In this document: positions 16,224-24,861 of the stretch, in pieces
Position numbering within the stretch: position 1 is the first letter of the stretch
How the letters are laid out: each line of letters opens with the position of its first letter
DNA from: Clostridiales bacterium
GTDB taxonomy: Bacteria > Bacillota > Clostridia > Oscillospirales > Oscillospiraceae
DNA length: 45,270 nt
Assembly (NCBI GenBank): GCA_004557075.1
Contig: SFEX01000013.1
Span: 1 to 45,270 of the forward strand
Direction: 5' to 3'
Notes under the pieces: generated by a model
Told to the model about the DNA's origin: nothing
What the model saw: only the letters and a program-made list of their open reading frames with translations
The model's database searches: none
Translations under genes and position numbers: made by a program

Positions 16224-17864
16224 TTATTTGAGAGCCGTCCAGTGCTCCGTGCCGTCGACTATCTCGTAATCGTGGGCGTTCGCTGCCTCCTGAATGGCGG
16301 CGTAGTACCACTTGCCCGTGTCCAGATTGTCGGAGAAGGTGACCATGCCGGGCAGGAGGTGATCTTTATCGGGGTGGCGGCCAAGGGTGTTGTTTACCAT
16401 CTGAACGGTCTCGGCGCGGGTGATGTTGTTCGACGGGCGGAAGGTTCCGTCCTTATAGCCGCCCACGATGCCGAGCTGCGCCGCCGCGTTTATGTAGCTG
16501 CGCGCCCAGTGGCCGGAAATATCGGAGAAAGCGTCAGCGTCGGTTTCCGGCGCGTTGAAGAAGCGCACGGCGATCACGGCAAGCTCTGCGCGGGTGATGT
16601 TGTTATCCGGCCGGAAAGTACCGTCGGAATAGCCCTGAATCACGCCCATCGCGCTCAGCGTGGACACCGCCTTGCCGAACCATGCGTCGGCTGAAAAGTC
16701 TGTGAAGGAATTTGCGGTAGTATCGTATTTCGCGTGCGCGTCATCGTCAAGCAGGCGGTAGAATATCATGGCGACCTCGGCGCGGGTGATGTTATTGTCG
16801 GGGCGGACGGTGCCGTCTTTGTATCCGGCGATGTAGGCGATGTGCTCTTTTGTGTTCAGACCCGACGGCAGGTCGGAGTCATCGCGCTCGGGCAGAAGCT
16901 TTAGAATCTCGTCGGCGATGTATTGATGCCCCTCAGCCGTGGGGTGTACGGCCGGAAGATAAGCACTCCAGAAATCCTCCTGCTTTATGGCGAGCTCGCC
17001 CAATTGCGCCTGCGTTACATCGCAATATAAATAGTCCTTTGCGTAAGCGGAGGTCTGCTTCATGGTTCGATTGAGCTTCGCGACTATGGGCGCGGCGAGC
17101 TTGCCTATCTTCAGAGCACTGCCCTCGCTCAGGGTGGTGTTGCTAAAGGGGTTTATCGCGCTCAAAACTACGAGCGTCACGTCGGGATTTAGAGCATAAA
17201 TGCTCTTTATGATCTGATCCCAGTTCTCGTCAAACTCCTTGTACGCCTGATTCATGGCGTCGGCAAGCACTAAAAGAAATTCCGAGCCCTTGCCGATGCT
17301 TTCGGCATAGCCCATGAGCTTTAGCAGAGCCGCAGCCAGACTGCCGCCGTCGGCGAGCTTTTCCTTGATCTCGGCCAGCACAGGGTTGGAGGCATCCTCC
17401 GCAAACAGCACGAGCATGGCCTTGCCCAAAGCCGCGCCGAAGATATCGTTCGCGCCCACGTTCAGGGTGATAAGCTCTGCGTCCGCGACCGCCTGAATAT
17501 AGGCGTCTTTTCTTGAGTCAAGATCCTCTTTGTGGACCTTACCGGCGCAGTTGTCTGCATATGACCAGTCGGTTATCTCAAAATCGGGGTCGAGCATGTG
17601 GCGCACCTCATGGGTGCGAAAGCCGCCCCAGCCAAATTGCAGAAGCTGCGCGCCGACGGCATCGGCGACGAGATCGTGGTAAGCTCCCGGCGTGCGCGTG
17701 CAGATATCCGTGTAGTCGGGGAGCGCGTAACCGGCGGCGTTGCTGTCTCCGATGCAGGTGTATATGCCGTACTGCTTGACGTTGGATGCGTCGGCGGCGA
17801 AGGCGCTCACGCAGAGCGTACTCAGCAGCACGAGCACCAGAAAAAGAGAGATTACTTTTTTCAT
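16224..17864 (-). CDS. Secreted SGNH/GDSL esterase with three SLH cell-wall anchoring domains
   Basis: A 546-residue exported protein. The signal peptide occupies residues 1-23 (cut near AFA-AD). The SGNH hydrolase domain has block I GDSNAAG with nucleophile Ser41, block III VGAND near 138 and block V with the catalytic His in HPTAEGHQY around 320. Three S-layer homology repeats follow, each with an ITRAE motif (ITRAEVAMI, ITRAELAVI, ITRAETVQM), which bind pyruvylated secondary cell-wall polymer. Substrate (acyl ester on lipid, polysaccharide or peptide) cannot be told. The gene starts 26 bp after the AMP-ligase gene and is likely co-transcribed. AAGGAG precedes the ATG. Confidence 0.92.
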   Translation of the reverse strand: MKKVISLFLVLVLLSTLCVSAFAADASNVKQYGIYTCIGDSNAAGYALPDYTDICTRTPGAYHDLVADAVGAQLLQFGWGGFRTHEVRHMLDPDFEITDWSYADNCAGKVHKEDLDSRKDAYIQAVADAELITLNVGANDIFGAALGKAMLVLFAEDASNPVLAEIKEKLADGGSLAAALLKLMGYAESIGKGSEFLLVLADAMNQAYKEFDENWDQIIKSIYALNPDVTLVVLSAINPFSNTTLSEGSALKIGKLAAPIVAKLNRTMKQTSAYAKDYLYCDVTQAQLGELAIKQEDFWSAYLPAVHPTAEGHQYIADEILKLLPERDDSDLPSGLNTKEHIAYIAGYKDGTVRPDNNITRAEVAMIFYRLLDDDAHAKYDTTANSFTDFSADAWFGKAVSTLSAMGVIQGYSDGTFRPDNNITRAELAVIAVRFFNAPETDADAFSDISGHWARSYINAAAQLGIVGGYKDGTFRPSNNITRAETVQMVNNTLGRHPDKDHLLPGMVTFSDNLDTGKWYYAAIQEAANAHDYEIVDGTEHWTALK

Positions 17865-17890
17865 CGTTTTTTCTCCTTATATAAATTCCG

Positions 17891-19639
17891 TTATACGATT
17901 TTTCGCATTGGGAGGCATGAGTCCTCATAATTCACGACAAGGCGGCCATAATCTATCTTGCCCATGCCGGTGCGCGGCATCTGCCGCACGAACAGATAGT
18001 CGGCCGGCCTGCCGCGCTCTTCAAGCTCCGCACGGCAGATCTGCTCCACCTCGGCCTGCACCGCTTTTTCGTCGCAGCCTTCGCGCAGCTCCATGACGGC
18101 CACGGCCATCATGCCCTGCGCGTGCAGACTGTCCCTTACGCCGACCACGGCACAGCTTAACACGTCCTTGTGCGTGCCGATAGCGCCCTCGACCTGCGTG
18201 AGGAATATCTTATGTCCGTCAAAGCGCGTTATCATGCGCTTGATGCGGCCGCTGATAAACACAAAGCCGTCCTCGTCCATGCGGCCCAAATCGCCGCTGT
18301 GAACCCATACGTTCCCGTCCGGATGCCGGATGAGGACATTTTCGGTCTCGGCTGCGTTGTTGTAGTAGCCGAGCATAACGGAGGGGCCTGTTATGCAGAT
18401 CTCGCCCTCCTCGTTGTAACCGAGCTCCTCGGTGGTTCCGGGCCTGAAAATGCCGATGGTGGTCGTCAGCAGCGGGTAACCGACGCTCAGGCTCTTGAAA
18501 TTGCCGTTGCAGCAGCAGCTTGCCGCCGAGCTGACCTCGCTCATGCCGTAACCCTGCGAGAGCGGGTATTTACAGCCGTGCGTCCGCAGGAAGCCGTTGA
18601 GCTTGCGCTCGAGCCCGGCGTTCATCGTATCACCGCCGGATCCCGCCGTCTCAAAGAAGGACAGGTCAAAGCCGTTTTGCATCTCCTTGCTGTTCATGAG
18701 CTTTTCGTAATGCGCCGGAACGAGCAGCGTGTGCGCCGGACGGTATTTTTTCACCAGGCGGCCAAGCTGATCCGGGTCGAGCTTCGGTATCATCACGATC
18801 TCAAGCCCCAGCGACAGCGGCATATGCAGGCTCGAGACGATGCCGTATGAGGAAAAAACGGGGATGATGTTCAAAAAGCGCTGATCGCGGGAGTAGCTCA
18901 CGCCGCACATCCGGAAATCGACCGCGACCGCGTTGAAGCCGTCGTTCGAGAGCATAACGCCCTTGGGATCGCCCGTCGTGCCGCCGGTGAGCGTGATTGC
19001 GGCAAGCTCAGTTTCGCCGTATGCCGCCTCCTCAACCTCAATGCCTTTGCCGAGCCGCAAAAAGCTCGACCATTTATATGTATGCGCGTTGTACGCAATC
19101 TTCGGCGCGGGCATTTTCAGCCGCTTCAGGGTTCTGACTGTAAGTGGCATGGAATCGTCAACGGAGCTTACGACGATGTTTTCAACGCCGAGCCCCTCCA
19201 TCGCTTCGCAGACGTGCTCATAGGCAAGGTCGAGCACAACGATGACCTTTCTCGACGCGCTTTCTATAAACTTCCGCAGCTCGGATACGCTTCTGCGCGG
19301 GTCGAGCGTAAGCACGGATGCGCCTAATTTGTTCAGAGCGTACAGCACATAGGCAGACTCCGGGGTGGAAACGGATGCGCAGCATATCACATCGCCCTTT
19401 CGCACGCCCAGCGCGGAAAAAGCGGACGCGCAGCGGTCGATGCTGTCGAGCAGCTTGCCGTAGCTGATGCGGGCTCCGAAATAATTGATCGCAATGGAAG
19501 CCCGATGGTTTTTGTTATTTTCATATATGTAGCGATAAATCGTGGCCTTGGGAAGCTCAAACTGTATGGCGCTCTCACTGTAATATTTAAGCCACGGTTT
19601 GCAGACCGATGGTTTCAGCGGCTTTGCGGCAATGGTCAT
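17891..19639 (-). CDS. AMP-dependent acyl-CoA synthetase/ligase (ANL superfamily)
   Basis: A 582-residue adenylate-forming enzyme. P-loop TGGTTGDPKG at residues 218-227, the GYGMSEV motif (A5), WVHSGDLGRMDEDGFVFISGRIKRM (A7/A8 hinge) and the C-terminal catalytic Lys context GMGKIDYGRL. It activates a carboxylic acid as acyl-AMP and usually passes it to CoA; the acid is not predictable. The N-terminal 40 residues resemble those of acyl-CoA synthetases in other gut Clostridia. AAGGAGG precedes ATG 19639. It leads an operon with the surface SGNH esterase and is divergent from the sigma-factor module, so the 156-bp AT-rich gap serves both. Confidence 0.9.
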   Translation of the reverse strand: MTIAAKPLKPSVCKPWLKYYSESAIQFELPKATIYRYIYENNKNHRASIAINYFGARISYGKLLDSIDRCASAFSALGVRKGDVICCASVSTPESAYVLYALNKLGASVLTLDPRRSVSELRKFIESASRKVIVVLDLAYEHVCEAMEGLGVENIVVSSVDDSMPLTVRTLKRLKMPAPKIAYNAHTYKWSSFLRLGKGIEVEEAAYGETELAAITLTGGTTGDPKGVMLSNDGFNAVAVDFRMCGVSYSRDQRFLNIIPVFSSYGIVSSLHMPLSLGLEIVMIPKLDPDQLGRLVKKYRPAHTLLVPAHYEKLMNSKEMQNGFDLSFFETAGSGGDTMNAGLERKLNGFLRTHGCKYPLSQGYGMSEVSSAASCCCNGNFKSLSVGYPLLTTTIGIFRPGTTEELGYNEEGEICITGPSVMLGYYNNAAETENVLIRHPDGNVWVHSGDLGRMDEDGFVFISGRIKRMITRFDGHKIFLTQVEGAIGTHKDVLSCAVVGVRDSLHAQGMMAVAVMELREGCDEKAVQAEVEQICRAELEERGRPADYLFVRQMPRTGMGKIDYGRLVVNYEDSCLPMRKIV

Positions 19640-19795
19640 CTGTGGGTTCCTCCTTTATGATGCGAAGTTCTATACAGTATTGTCGCAACATGTATAATTT
19701 ATCTCAAAAAATTTTTAAAATTTAAAATAAAATTTTTTTCGATGGAAATTTGCGATATTTTACAATAGCTTTTGCAATACTGAGTGAGGTGTGTT

Positions 19796-19885
19796 ATGAT
19801 GAAAGCCATAGTGAAATTCTTGGCGTGGGGAGCAGCCCTTCTATGGGCGGTAACGGCACACACATGGCTACAGACGAAAAAATAA
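19796..19885 (+). CDS. 29-residue hydrophobic leader peptide overlapping the sigma-factor start
   Basis: A short frame begins ATG ATG AAA (19796) six bases after GAGG, encodes a hydrophobic, Trp-rich stretch (KFLAWGAALLWAV) ending QTKK, and stops at 19883-19885. It overlaps the sigma-factor ATG (19864) in another frame by 22 bp. The sigma ATG has no good ribosome site of its own, so this peptide may be translated to couple or regulate sigma synthesis. It could also be a membrane micropeptide. The possible promoter elements (TTGCGA 19750, TGCAAT 19773) are weak. Confidence 0.5.
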   Translation: MMKAIVKFLAWGAALLWAVTAHTWLQTKK

Positions 19886-20391
19886 TTTTGGATATTGCAA
19901 ACGGCAGCAGGGATGCGCTTTCCGAGCTTTATATGCAGACGAAAAACGCGGTGTACAGCTTCGTGCTGTCGATGCTGCGCGATATGCACGCAGCCGAGGA
20001 CGTGATGCAGGAGACCTTTTTGCAGGTCTGGTGCTCTGCCGGAACATATGTACCGCGCGGCAAAAGCCCGCTTCCGTGGATTTTGGGCATTGCGAGGAAT
20101 CTCGCGCTGGCGCGGATACGGGAAAATAAGCGCCTGGGCAGCCTTATAGACGACAGCCCGGAGCAGGCAGATCCGCTGGATCAGTTTCTTGCCTGTGAAA
20201 ATAAGATCGTGACCCGTGCGGTGCTGGCAGAGCTTCGGGAGACCGAGCGGCAGATCGTGGTGCTGCACGTCGTGGCGGGGCTGAAGCACCGGGAGATAGC
20301 GGCGCTGCTGGAGATGCCGCTTTCCACAGTGCTGAATAAATACAGCCGTTCCCTGAAAAAGCTTGAGAAGTTGGTGAGAGATCAAATATGA
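19864..20391 (+). CDS. ECF-type RNA polymerase sigma factor
   Basis: A 175-residue sigma-70 family protein with only regions 2 and 4. Region 2 reads DALSELYMQTKNAVYSFVLS...AEDVMQETFLQVW, and region 4 carries an ETERQIVVLHVVAGLKHREIAALL helix-turn-helix. I start it at ATG 19864 (MATDEKIIL); an extension to 19750 would run through the leader peptide and lacks sigma similarity. The next gene begins at 20388 in an ATGA overlap and encodes a membrane anti-sigma factor, so this is an ECF/anti-sigma pair that presumably responds to an envelope signal. Confidence 0.92.
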   Translation: MATDEKIILDIANGSRDALSELYMQTKNAVYSFVLSMLRDMHAAEDVMQETFLQVWCSAGTYVPRGKSPLPWILGIARNLALARIRENKRLGSLIDDSPEQADPLDQFLACENKIVTRAVLAELRETERQIVVLHVVAGLKHREIAALLEMPLSTVLNKYSRSLKKLEKLVRDQI

Positions 20392-21617
20392 ATACTTCTG
20401 AATTGAAAACGAAGCTGGCAGAAGAAATGTCGGATCTCGCGCCGAACCGGCTGGATGAGCTTCTGCAAATGTGCGATGAGCGCGCGCCCGCGCCCCCTGC
20501 GGTCAAGACGCCGCGCCCGCGCCAAATAATGCCGCGCATTATGGCGGCTGCTGCGGTGTTCGTGCTGCTGCTCGGCGGCATTTTAGGCTATTATGTGATG
20601 GACGCGTCCCGCTGCGTCGTCATGGTTGATGTAAACCCCAGCGTGTCGATGGAGGTAAACCGCCTCAACCGTGTGAAGAACGTTGTGCCGCTCAACGCGG
20701 ACGCGGCGGCGCTGCTTGAGGATATGGACCTTGAGAATATGAGCCTTGACCGCGCCGTGGAGGCGCTGACCTCGGCGATGATAGATAAGGAATACCTGAG
20801 CGATGCGCAAAACGCCATGCTGGTGTCCGTGGAAAACGCAAGCGCGGAGCGCGCGGAGGCACTCTGCAAAAAGGTCGTCTCCACGGTCGAGGAGACGGCG
20901 CAGACGAATGAGTTCCATACCGCGGTGCTGTATCAGCGGCTTTCCGATGATGCGGATATTCAGGCGCAGGCGGAGAGGCTGAACGTGTCTGCCGGCAAGG
21001 TTGCGCTGGTGGACACAATGGCGGCGCAGGTGGAGAATTGGGCGATCGAGCGGCTGAGCACGCTGCCTATCCAGGATTTGCTGTTTCTTGCGGATAAATG
21101 CGGCGTTGAGTTTAAAAACGCCAGCCTGTTCGGCACCGTGAGCAGCAGCGGCTACAGCAGCATCGATGCCGCCGCCGCGATAGCGCTGGAAAGCGCCGGA
21201 TCATCCGGCCTGTCGGCTGCCGACTGCACGGCAACGTTTGACAGCCGCGACGGAGAGCTTGCCTATGTCGTCTGTTTTTCCGACGGGAGGTATACATACC
21301 GATATACTATCTCCGCAAAGAGCGGGGCCGTCCTCGATTCTGAGCAAATCGCGGAGGGAGCGGGGCAAAGCGGCTCCGGCGGTACCGTGACGCCTCCGCA
21401 CCCGCCGGAGGAGGAGACGCCGAGCCTGATCGACCCGATGGATGCGCTCAGCCGCGTGCTGGGGCTTGTAAATCATGTCGTCGGGGAGGTAGAGAACCCG
21501 AATGTGCAGACCGAATGGATCGGGGATACACCGGTCTACCACATCTCGTTCACGCTCAGCGGGCAGGAGTATAACTTCTATGTCGATGCCCGCACAGGCG
21601 ATATAGTCTGGCGATAA
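20388..21617 (+). CDS. RsgI-like membrane anti-sigma factor with two PepSY-like domains
   Basis: A 409-residue single-pass protein. Residues 1-45 are cytosolic and presumably hold the sigma factor; a membrane helix spans about 50-70. Outside, VMVDVNPSVSMEVNRLNRV matches the conserved juxtamembrane domain of RsgI-type anti-sigma factors, followed by a helical segment with ALTSAMIDKEYLS. Two PepSY-like modules close the protein: about 255-315 (TATFDSRDGELAYVV ... ISAKSGAVLDSE) and about 345-409 (HISFTLSGQEYNFYVDARTGDIVW), split by a Pro/Glu-rich linker. In RsgI of cellulolytic clostridia the C-terminus is a carbohydrate sensor; here it is replaced by PepSY, a domain often found in peptidase-regulating proteins. 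Start overlaps the sigma stop by 4 bp. Confidence 0.85.
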   Translation: MNTSELKTKLAEEMSDLAPNRLDELLQMCDERAPAPPAVKTPRPRQIMPRIMAAAAVFVLLLGGILGYYVMDASRCVVMVDVNPSVSMEVNRLNRVKNVVPLNADAAALLEDMDLENMSLDRAVEALTSAMIDKEYLSDAQNAMLVSVENASAERAEALCKKVVSTVEETAQTNEFHTAVLYQRLSDDADIQAQAERLNVSAGKVALVDTMAAQVENWAIERLSTLPIQDLLFLADKCGVEFKNASLFGTVSSSGYSSIDAAAAIALESAGSSGLSAADCTATFDSRDGELAYVVCFSDGRYTYRYTISAKSGAVLDSEQIAEGAGQSGSGGTVTPPHPPEEETPSLIDPMDALSRVLGLVNHVVGEVENPNVQTEWIGDTPVYHISFTLSGQEYNFYVDARTGDIVWR

Positions 21618-21620
21618 AAT

Positions 21621-21660
21621 ATCGGGCTGCCGGAATACTAATCTGTTCCGGCAGCCCGAT
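21621..21660 (+). terminator. Terminator of the sigma/anti-sigma unit
   Basis: A perfect 15-bp stem ATCGGGCTGCCGGAA (21621-21635) / complement (21646-21660) with a 10-nt loop. The T-tract is weak (TTGCGTTTGC). Confidence 0.8.
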
Positions 21661-21695
21661 TTGCGTTTGCTGTTATTTTAAAAACATCTAAATTA

Positions 21696-21725
21696 TTGAT
21701 AATTAAATACAAATTTACAGATAAT
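21696..21725 (+). promoter_or_regulatory. Promoter of the gamma-glutamyltransferase gene
   Basis: TTGATA (21696-21701) and GATAAT (21720-21725) with an 18-nt spacer, in AT-rich DNA about 60 bp upstream of the start codon. Confidence 0.55.
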
Positions 21726-21782
21726 ATGCTACAATAAATATAATAAGTAAAAATAGCATCGATTGACAAGGTGATACAAGAC

Positions 21783-23393
21783 ATGCTCTCTTTTGACCCC
21801 TTATCCTATCCTTATCCGTCCCGGCGCAATCTGGTATATGCCGCGCACGGAATGGCCGCATCCTCTCACCCGCTCGCGACCGAGGCAGGTCTGCGCATTC
21901 TCCGCAGCGGTGGAAACGCCGTGGATGCAGCACTTGCCGTGGCAGCGGCGCTGACAGTGCTCGATCCGGCCAACTGCGGCCCCGGCGGAGACTGCTTCGC
22001 CATCGTGCAGCAGCGCGGCGCGAAGCTTTTTGGCCTCAACTCCAGCGGCTTCTCACCTGCGCTGTTTGACAAAGAGGCGGTCACGGCGCGGGGATACGAC
22101 GCCGTCCCCTTTGACGGCTGGCTCCCCGTCACGGTGCCGGGCGCCCCCGCCGCATGGTGCGCGCTGAACCGACGCTTCGGCTCGCTGCCGCTCACGGAGG
22201 TATTTGCTCCCGCCGTGGAACTGTCCGAGGGCTACGCGCTCTCGCCCGACAACGCGGATATCCTGAATCTCAACTCCGCCGAGATCGCCGGGCTTACACC
22301 GCAGCATCCCGAGCTGGACGAATGGTTTTCGCTTTTCAACCCCGAACGCAAGCGCTTCCGCGCGGGGGAGCTATATGCCCTGCCCGATTTAGGCCGCACT
22401 CTGCAAGAGATCGCCCGCACAGGCGGCGAGTCGTTCTACCGCGGTGCGCTCGCAGATGAGATGAGCCGATACAGCGCCGCTTCCGGCGGGCTGCTGCGGC
22501 AGGAGGATTTGGCGGCATATGAGCCGCGCTGGGTCGCACCGATACACACGCGCTATCGCGGCTGCGACGTGTGGGAGCTTCCCCCGAACGGGCAGGGGCT
22601 TACGGCGCTCATGGCGCTGAACATTTTGGAGCGGTTTCAATACACCGGGCGCGACGATCCGCGAACGCTGCATTTGCAGATGGAGGCGCTCAAGCTCGCT
22701 TTCTCCGACGCTCTGCATGAGATAGCGGACCCGGCTTATATGCGCCGCACAATAGGCGAGCTTCTGTCCCGGGACTATGCGGCAGAGCGCAGTCACCTTA
22801 TAAGCCCCAGCGCGCAGATCTATGCGCCGGGTCGGCCTCAGGGCTCGGACACCGTGTATTTCTGCACAGCCGATTCCGACGGCAACATGGTTTCAATGAT
22901 ACAGAGCCTTTACCGCAACTTCGGCTCGCGCGTAGTCGTACCCGGCACCGGCATCTGCCTTCAGGATCGCGGCGCGTGCTTCTCGATGCAGGACGGACAT
23001 GTCAACATGGCCGCGCCCCGCAAATATCCGTACCACACTATCATCCCCGGCTTCCTGACGAAGGACAGCGCTCCCGTCGGGCCGTTCGGCATTATGGGCG
23101 GATATATGCAGCCGCAGGCGCATGTGCAGTTTCTTATGAATATGCTGGATTTCGGCCTCAATCCGCAGGCGGCGCTGGATGCTCCGCGCTTCTGCTGGCA
23201 GCAGGGCTTGGAGGTCTATATGGAATCGGCTTTTTCCGACGAAACCGTGGCGGCGCTGAGAGAGCGCGGGCACGAGATACGCATAGTGGACGACCGCACC
23301 TACGGACGCGGCCAGGCCATCTTCCGCACCTCCGACGGCACGCTCTGCGGCGCAACGGAGCCGCGCGCGGACGGCTGCGTATTGGGATACTGA
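21783..23393 (+). CDS. Gamma-glutamyltransferase family protein (YwrD-like, cytosolic)
   Basis: A 536-residue Ntn-hydrolase of the gamma-glutamyltranspeptidase family, made as a precursor that cuts itself before a Thr that becomes the nucleophile. The likely Thr is residue 357 in GSDTVYFCTADSDGN, followed by the SMIQS substrate motif and GIMGGYMQPQAH near the C-terminus (the glycine-rich oxyanion region). The N-terminal AAHGMAASSHPLATEAGLRILRSGGNAVDAALA is diagnostic. There is no signal peptide, unlike exported GGT. ATG 21783 is used because AAGGTGA precedes it by 8 bases; an in-frame GTG at 21771 lies on that ribosome site. Monocistronic, with its own promoter and terminator. Substrate (glutathione, other gamma-glutamyl compounds or a cephalosporin-like amide) uncertain. 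Confidence 0.93.
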   Translation: MLSFDPLSYPYPSRRNLVYAAHGMAASSHPLATEAGLRILRSGGNAVDAALAVAAALTVLDPANCGPGGDCFAIVQQRGAKLFGLNSSGFSPALFDKEAVTARGYDAVPFDGWLPVTVPGAPAAWCALNRRFGSLPLTEVFAPAVELSEGYALSPDNADILNLNSAEIAGLTPQHPELDEWFSLFNPERKRFRAGELYALPDLGRTLQEIARTGGESFYRGALADEMSRYSAASGGLLRQEDLAAYEPRWVAPIHTRYRGCDVWELPPNGQGLTALMALNILERFQYTGRDDPRTLHLQMEALKLAFSDALHEIADPAYMRRTIGELLSRDYAAERSHLISPSAQIYAPGRPQGSDTVYFCTADSDGNMVSMIQSLYRNFGSRVVVPGTGICLQDRGACFSMQDGHVNMAAPRKYPYHTIIPGFLTKDSAPVGPFGIMGGYMQPQAHVQFLMNMLDFGLNPQAALDAPRFCWQQGLEVYMESAFSDETVAALRERGHEIRIVDDRTYGRGQAIFRTSDGTLCGATEPRADGCVLGY

Positions 23394-23406
23394 CGGCAGA
23401 TAAAAT

Positions 23407-23436
23407 ACCGTTGCTGATACTTTTATCAGCAACGGT
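23407..23436 (+). terminator. Terminator after ggt; member of a three-copy hairpin family
   Basis: A 13-bp stem ACCGTTGCTGATA / TATCAGCAACGGT with a 4-nt loop and then GTTTTTTT. The same stem recurs at 37491-37522 and 40930-40962. Confidence 0.9.
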
Positions 23437-23520
23437 GTTTTTTCAAAATCTCCGAAAAAACTATCCTTTTGTGTGGCGAATAATAATTCCTATATCATAG
23501 AATAAACGCTTCTGCCCGCG

Positions 23521-24861
23521 ATGACGCTCGGCATATTTGCGTCCCTGGGCATCGGACAGTGGGATAATTTCCGCGTTCCGAAAAAATGGTATCTTCTGCT
23601 TATCCCGGTCGCTATTATGGCCTTCCTGAGCGTCACGGATGAAAGCCACCATTTCATGTTTTATATCATCCCGGACGAGCCTCAGCCGAATTTGAATTTT
23701 CACCCTAATATCGGTCTGTTTTTAATGGCCGGTTTAGGGCTTGCCTTAATGATCGTCCGCATTTTCCTGATATACAGGAGAAACCGCGCAATATCGGAAA
23801 ACCGCTTCCTGCGGTGGTTCATCCCGCTTCTTGAGCCAATCCTGATCGTCGTTTTTTCCTTTTCCTATTTTGCCGTTTCACTGCGGTCTATTCCCGCGCT
23901 TGAAAATTTTGAAGTTATCGAGCTGTTTGCAAAGATATACTACATCGAGGTGCTCACATGGGAGATTTATATCTATGTCGGCCTCGTCCCCATCAACACA
24001 AAATATCCGGAGATATTCAGGCACGCGACAGTCGGGATGCAGATCATCGGAAACGACGGCTACACGCTTTTGTCCAGGGCCGCGACCGAGGTTTCGCCAG
24101 AACAGCTTCAGGCTTTGAAGCGCCGGGAACATATCGTCGCGGAGCCGGGAAAGGAGCTGCACATGCACAGCTTCCCCGGCGGGGTGCTTCTCTGGAAGAA
24201 GGATATATCGCTTCTGCAAAAAACCATCGGCGAGCTGAACCAGAGCGCGGAAACTCTGGCGCAGGAGGGCGCGCTTTTGGATGAGGAATTTAAAACAAAG
24301 AGCGAGGAAGCGAGCCTGCTCGCGAAAAACCAGATCTATGACGATCTGACGAATGAGATAAAAGTTCAGCTCCGGCTGATGAAGAAGATAACGAAAAAGC
24401 AGAATACCGGCGAAAACAGCGCCGACCTACTCCGCAATCTTTGCCTGCTTGGAACCTATGTCAAGCAGCGCTGCAACCTGCGGCTTATTCAAAAGGAGAC
24501 CGGCGTCATCCACGACGACGATCTGCGGCTGAGCTTTCAGAGCATGGTGTCAGCGATGAATCTGACCGGTATCCGCACAGAGCTTTGCTGGCGCTCCGAT
24601 AAGCGCTTCTCCGCTGGGTTTTCCATCTTCTTTTTCGATGTGCTGGAATATCTGCTTGAGCATGAGCGCTTTGCCGTGGGTGAGGTTCTGATCGCCGCCG
24701 AGCGGAGGCAGGCGCGCTTTGCCGTCATGGGCTCGAGCATAAATTTGCCGGAGTCCTTTGTCCAGTCGGTCGATGCAAAGGGATATTCCGTCGCATACCG
24801 GGATATACCGGGGGGATACGAGATCATCATGGAAGAAGGCGGTGATCGATATGTTCCGTAA
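23521..24861 (+). pseudogene. N-terminally truncated membrane sensor (histidine-kinase-like)
   Basis: The frame opens abruptly at about 23506, right after a TAA, and no ribosome site precedes the first ATG at 23521. The reading starts in the middle of a membrane domain (helices around residues 23-38, 65-86, 98-121, 145-160), consistent with loss of the N-terminal helices of a multi-pass sensor. After the membrane part comes a PAS-like segment (MQIIGNDGYTLLSRAA) and a coiled coil near 230-300 at the position of a kinase dimerisation helix. I see no phospho-accepting His in that helix. The end overlaps the next gene by 11 bp. Similar sensor pairs occur in Oscillospiraceae; the missing part seems to have been deleted up to the ggt terminator. 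Confidence 0.6.

Noticed and set aside
19750..19863. N-terminal extension of the ECF sigma factor to 19750
   Set aside because: It has no ribosome site, overlaps a well-initiated micro-ORF and shows no sigma-family residues.
23461..23703. An 80-codon minus-strand frame at the ggt/sensor junction
   Set aside because: It is antisense to the sensor gene start, has no ribosome site, and shows no independent protein features.
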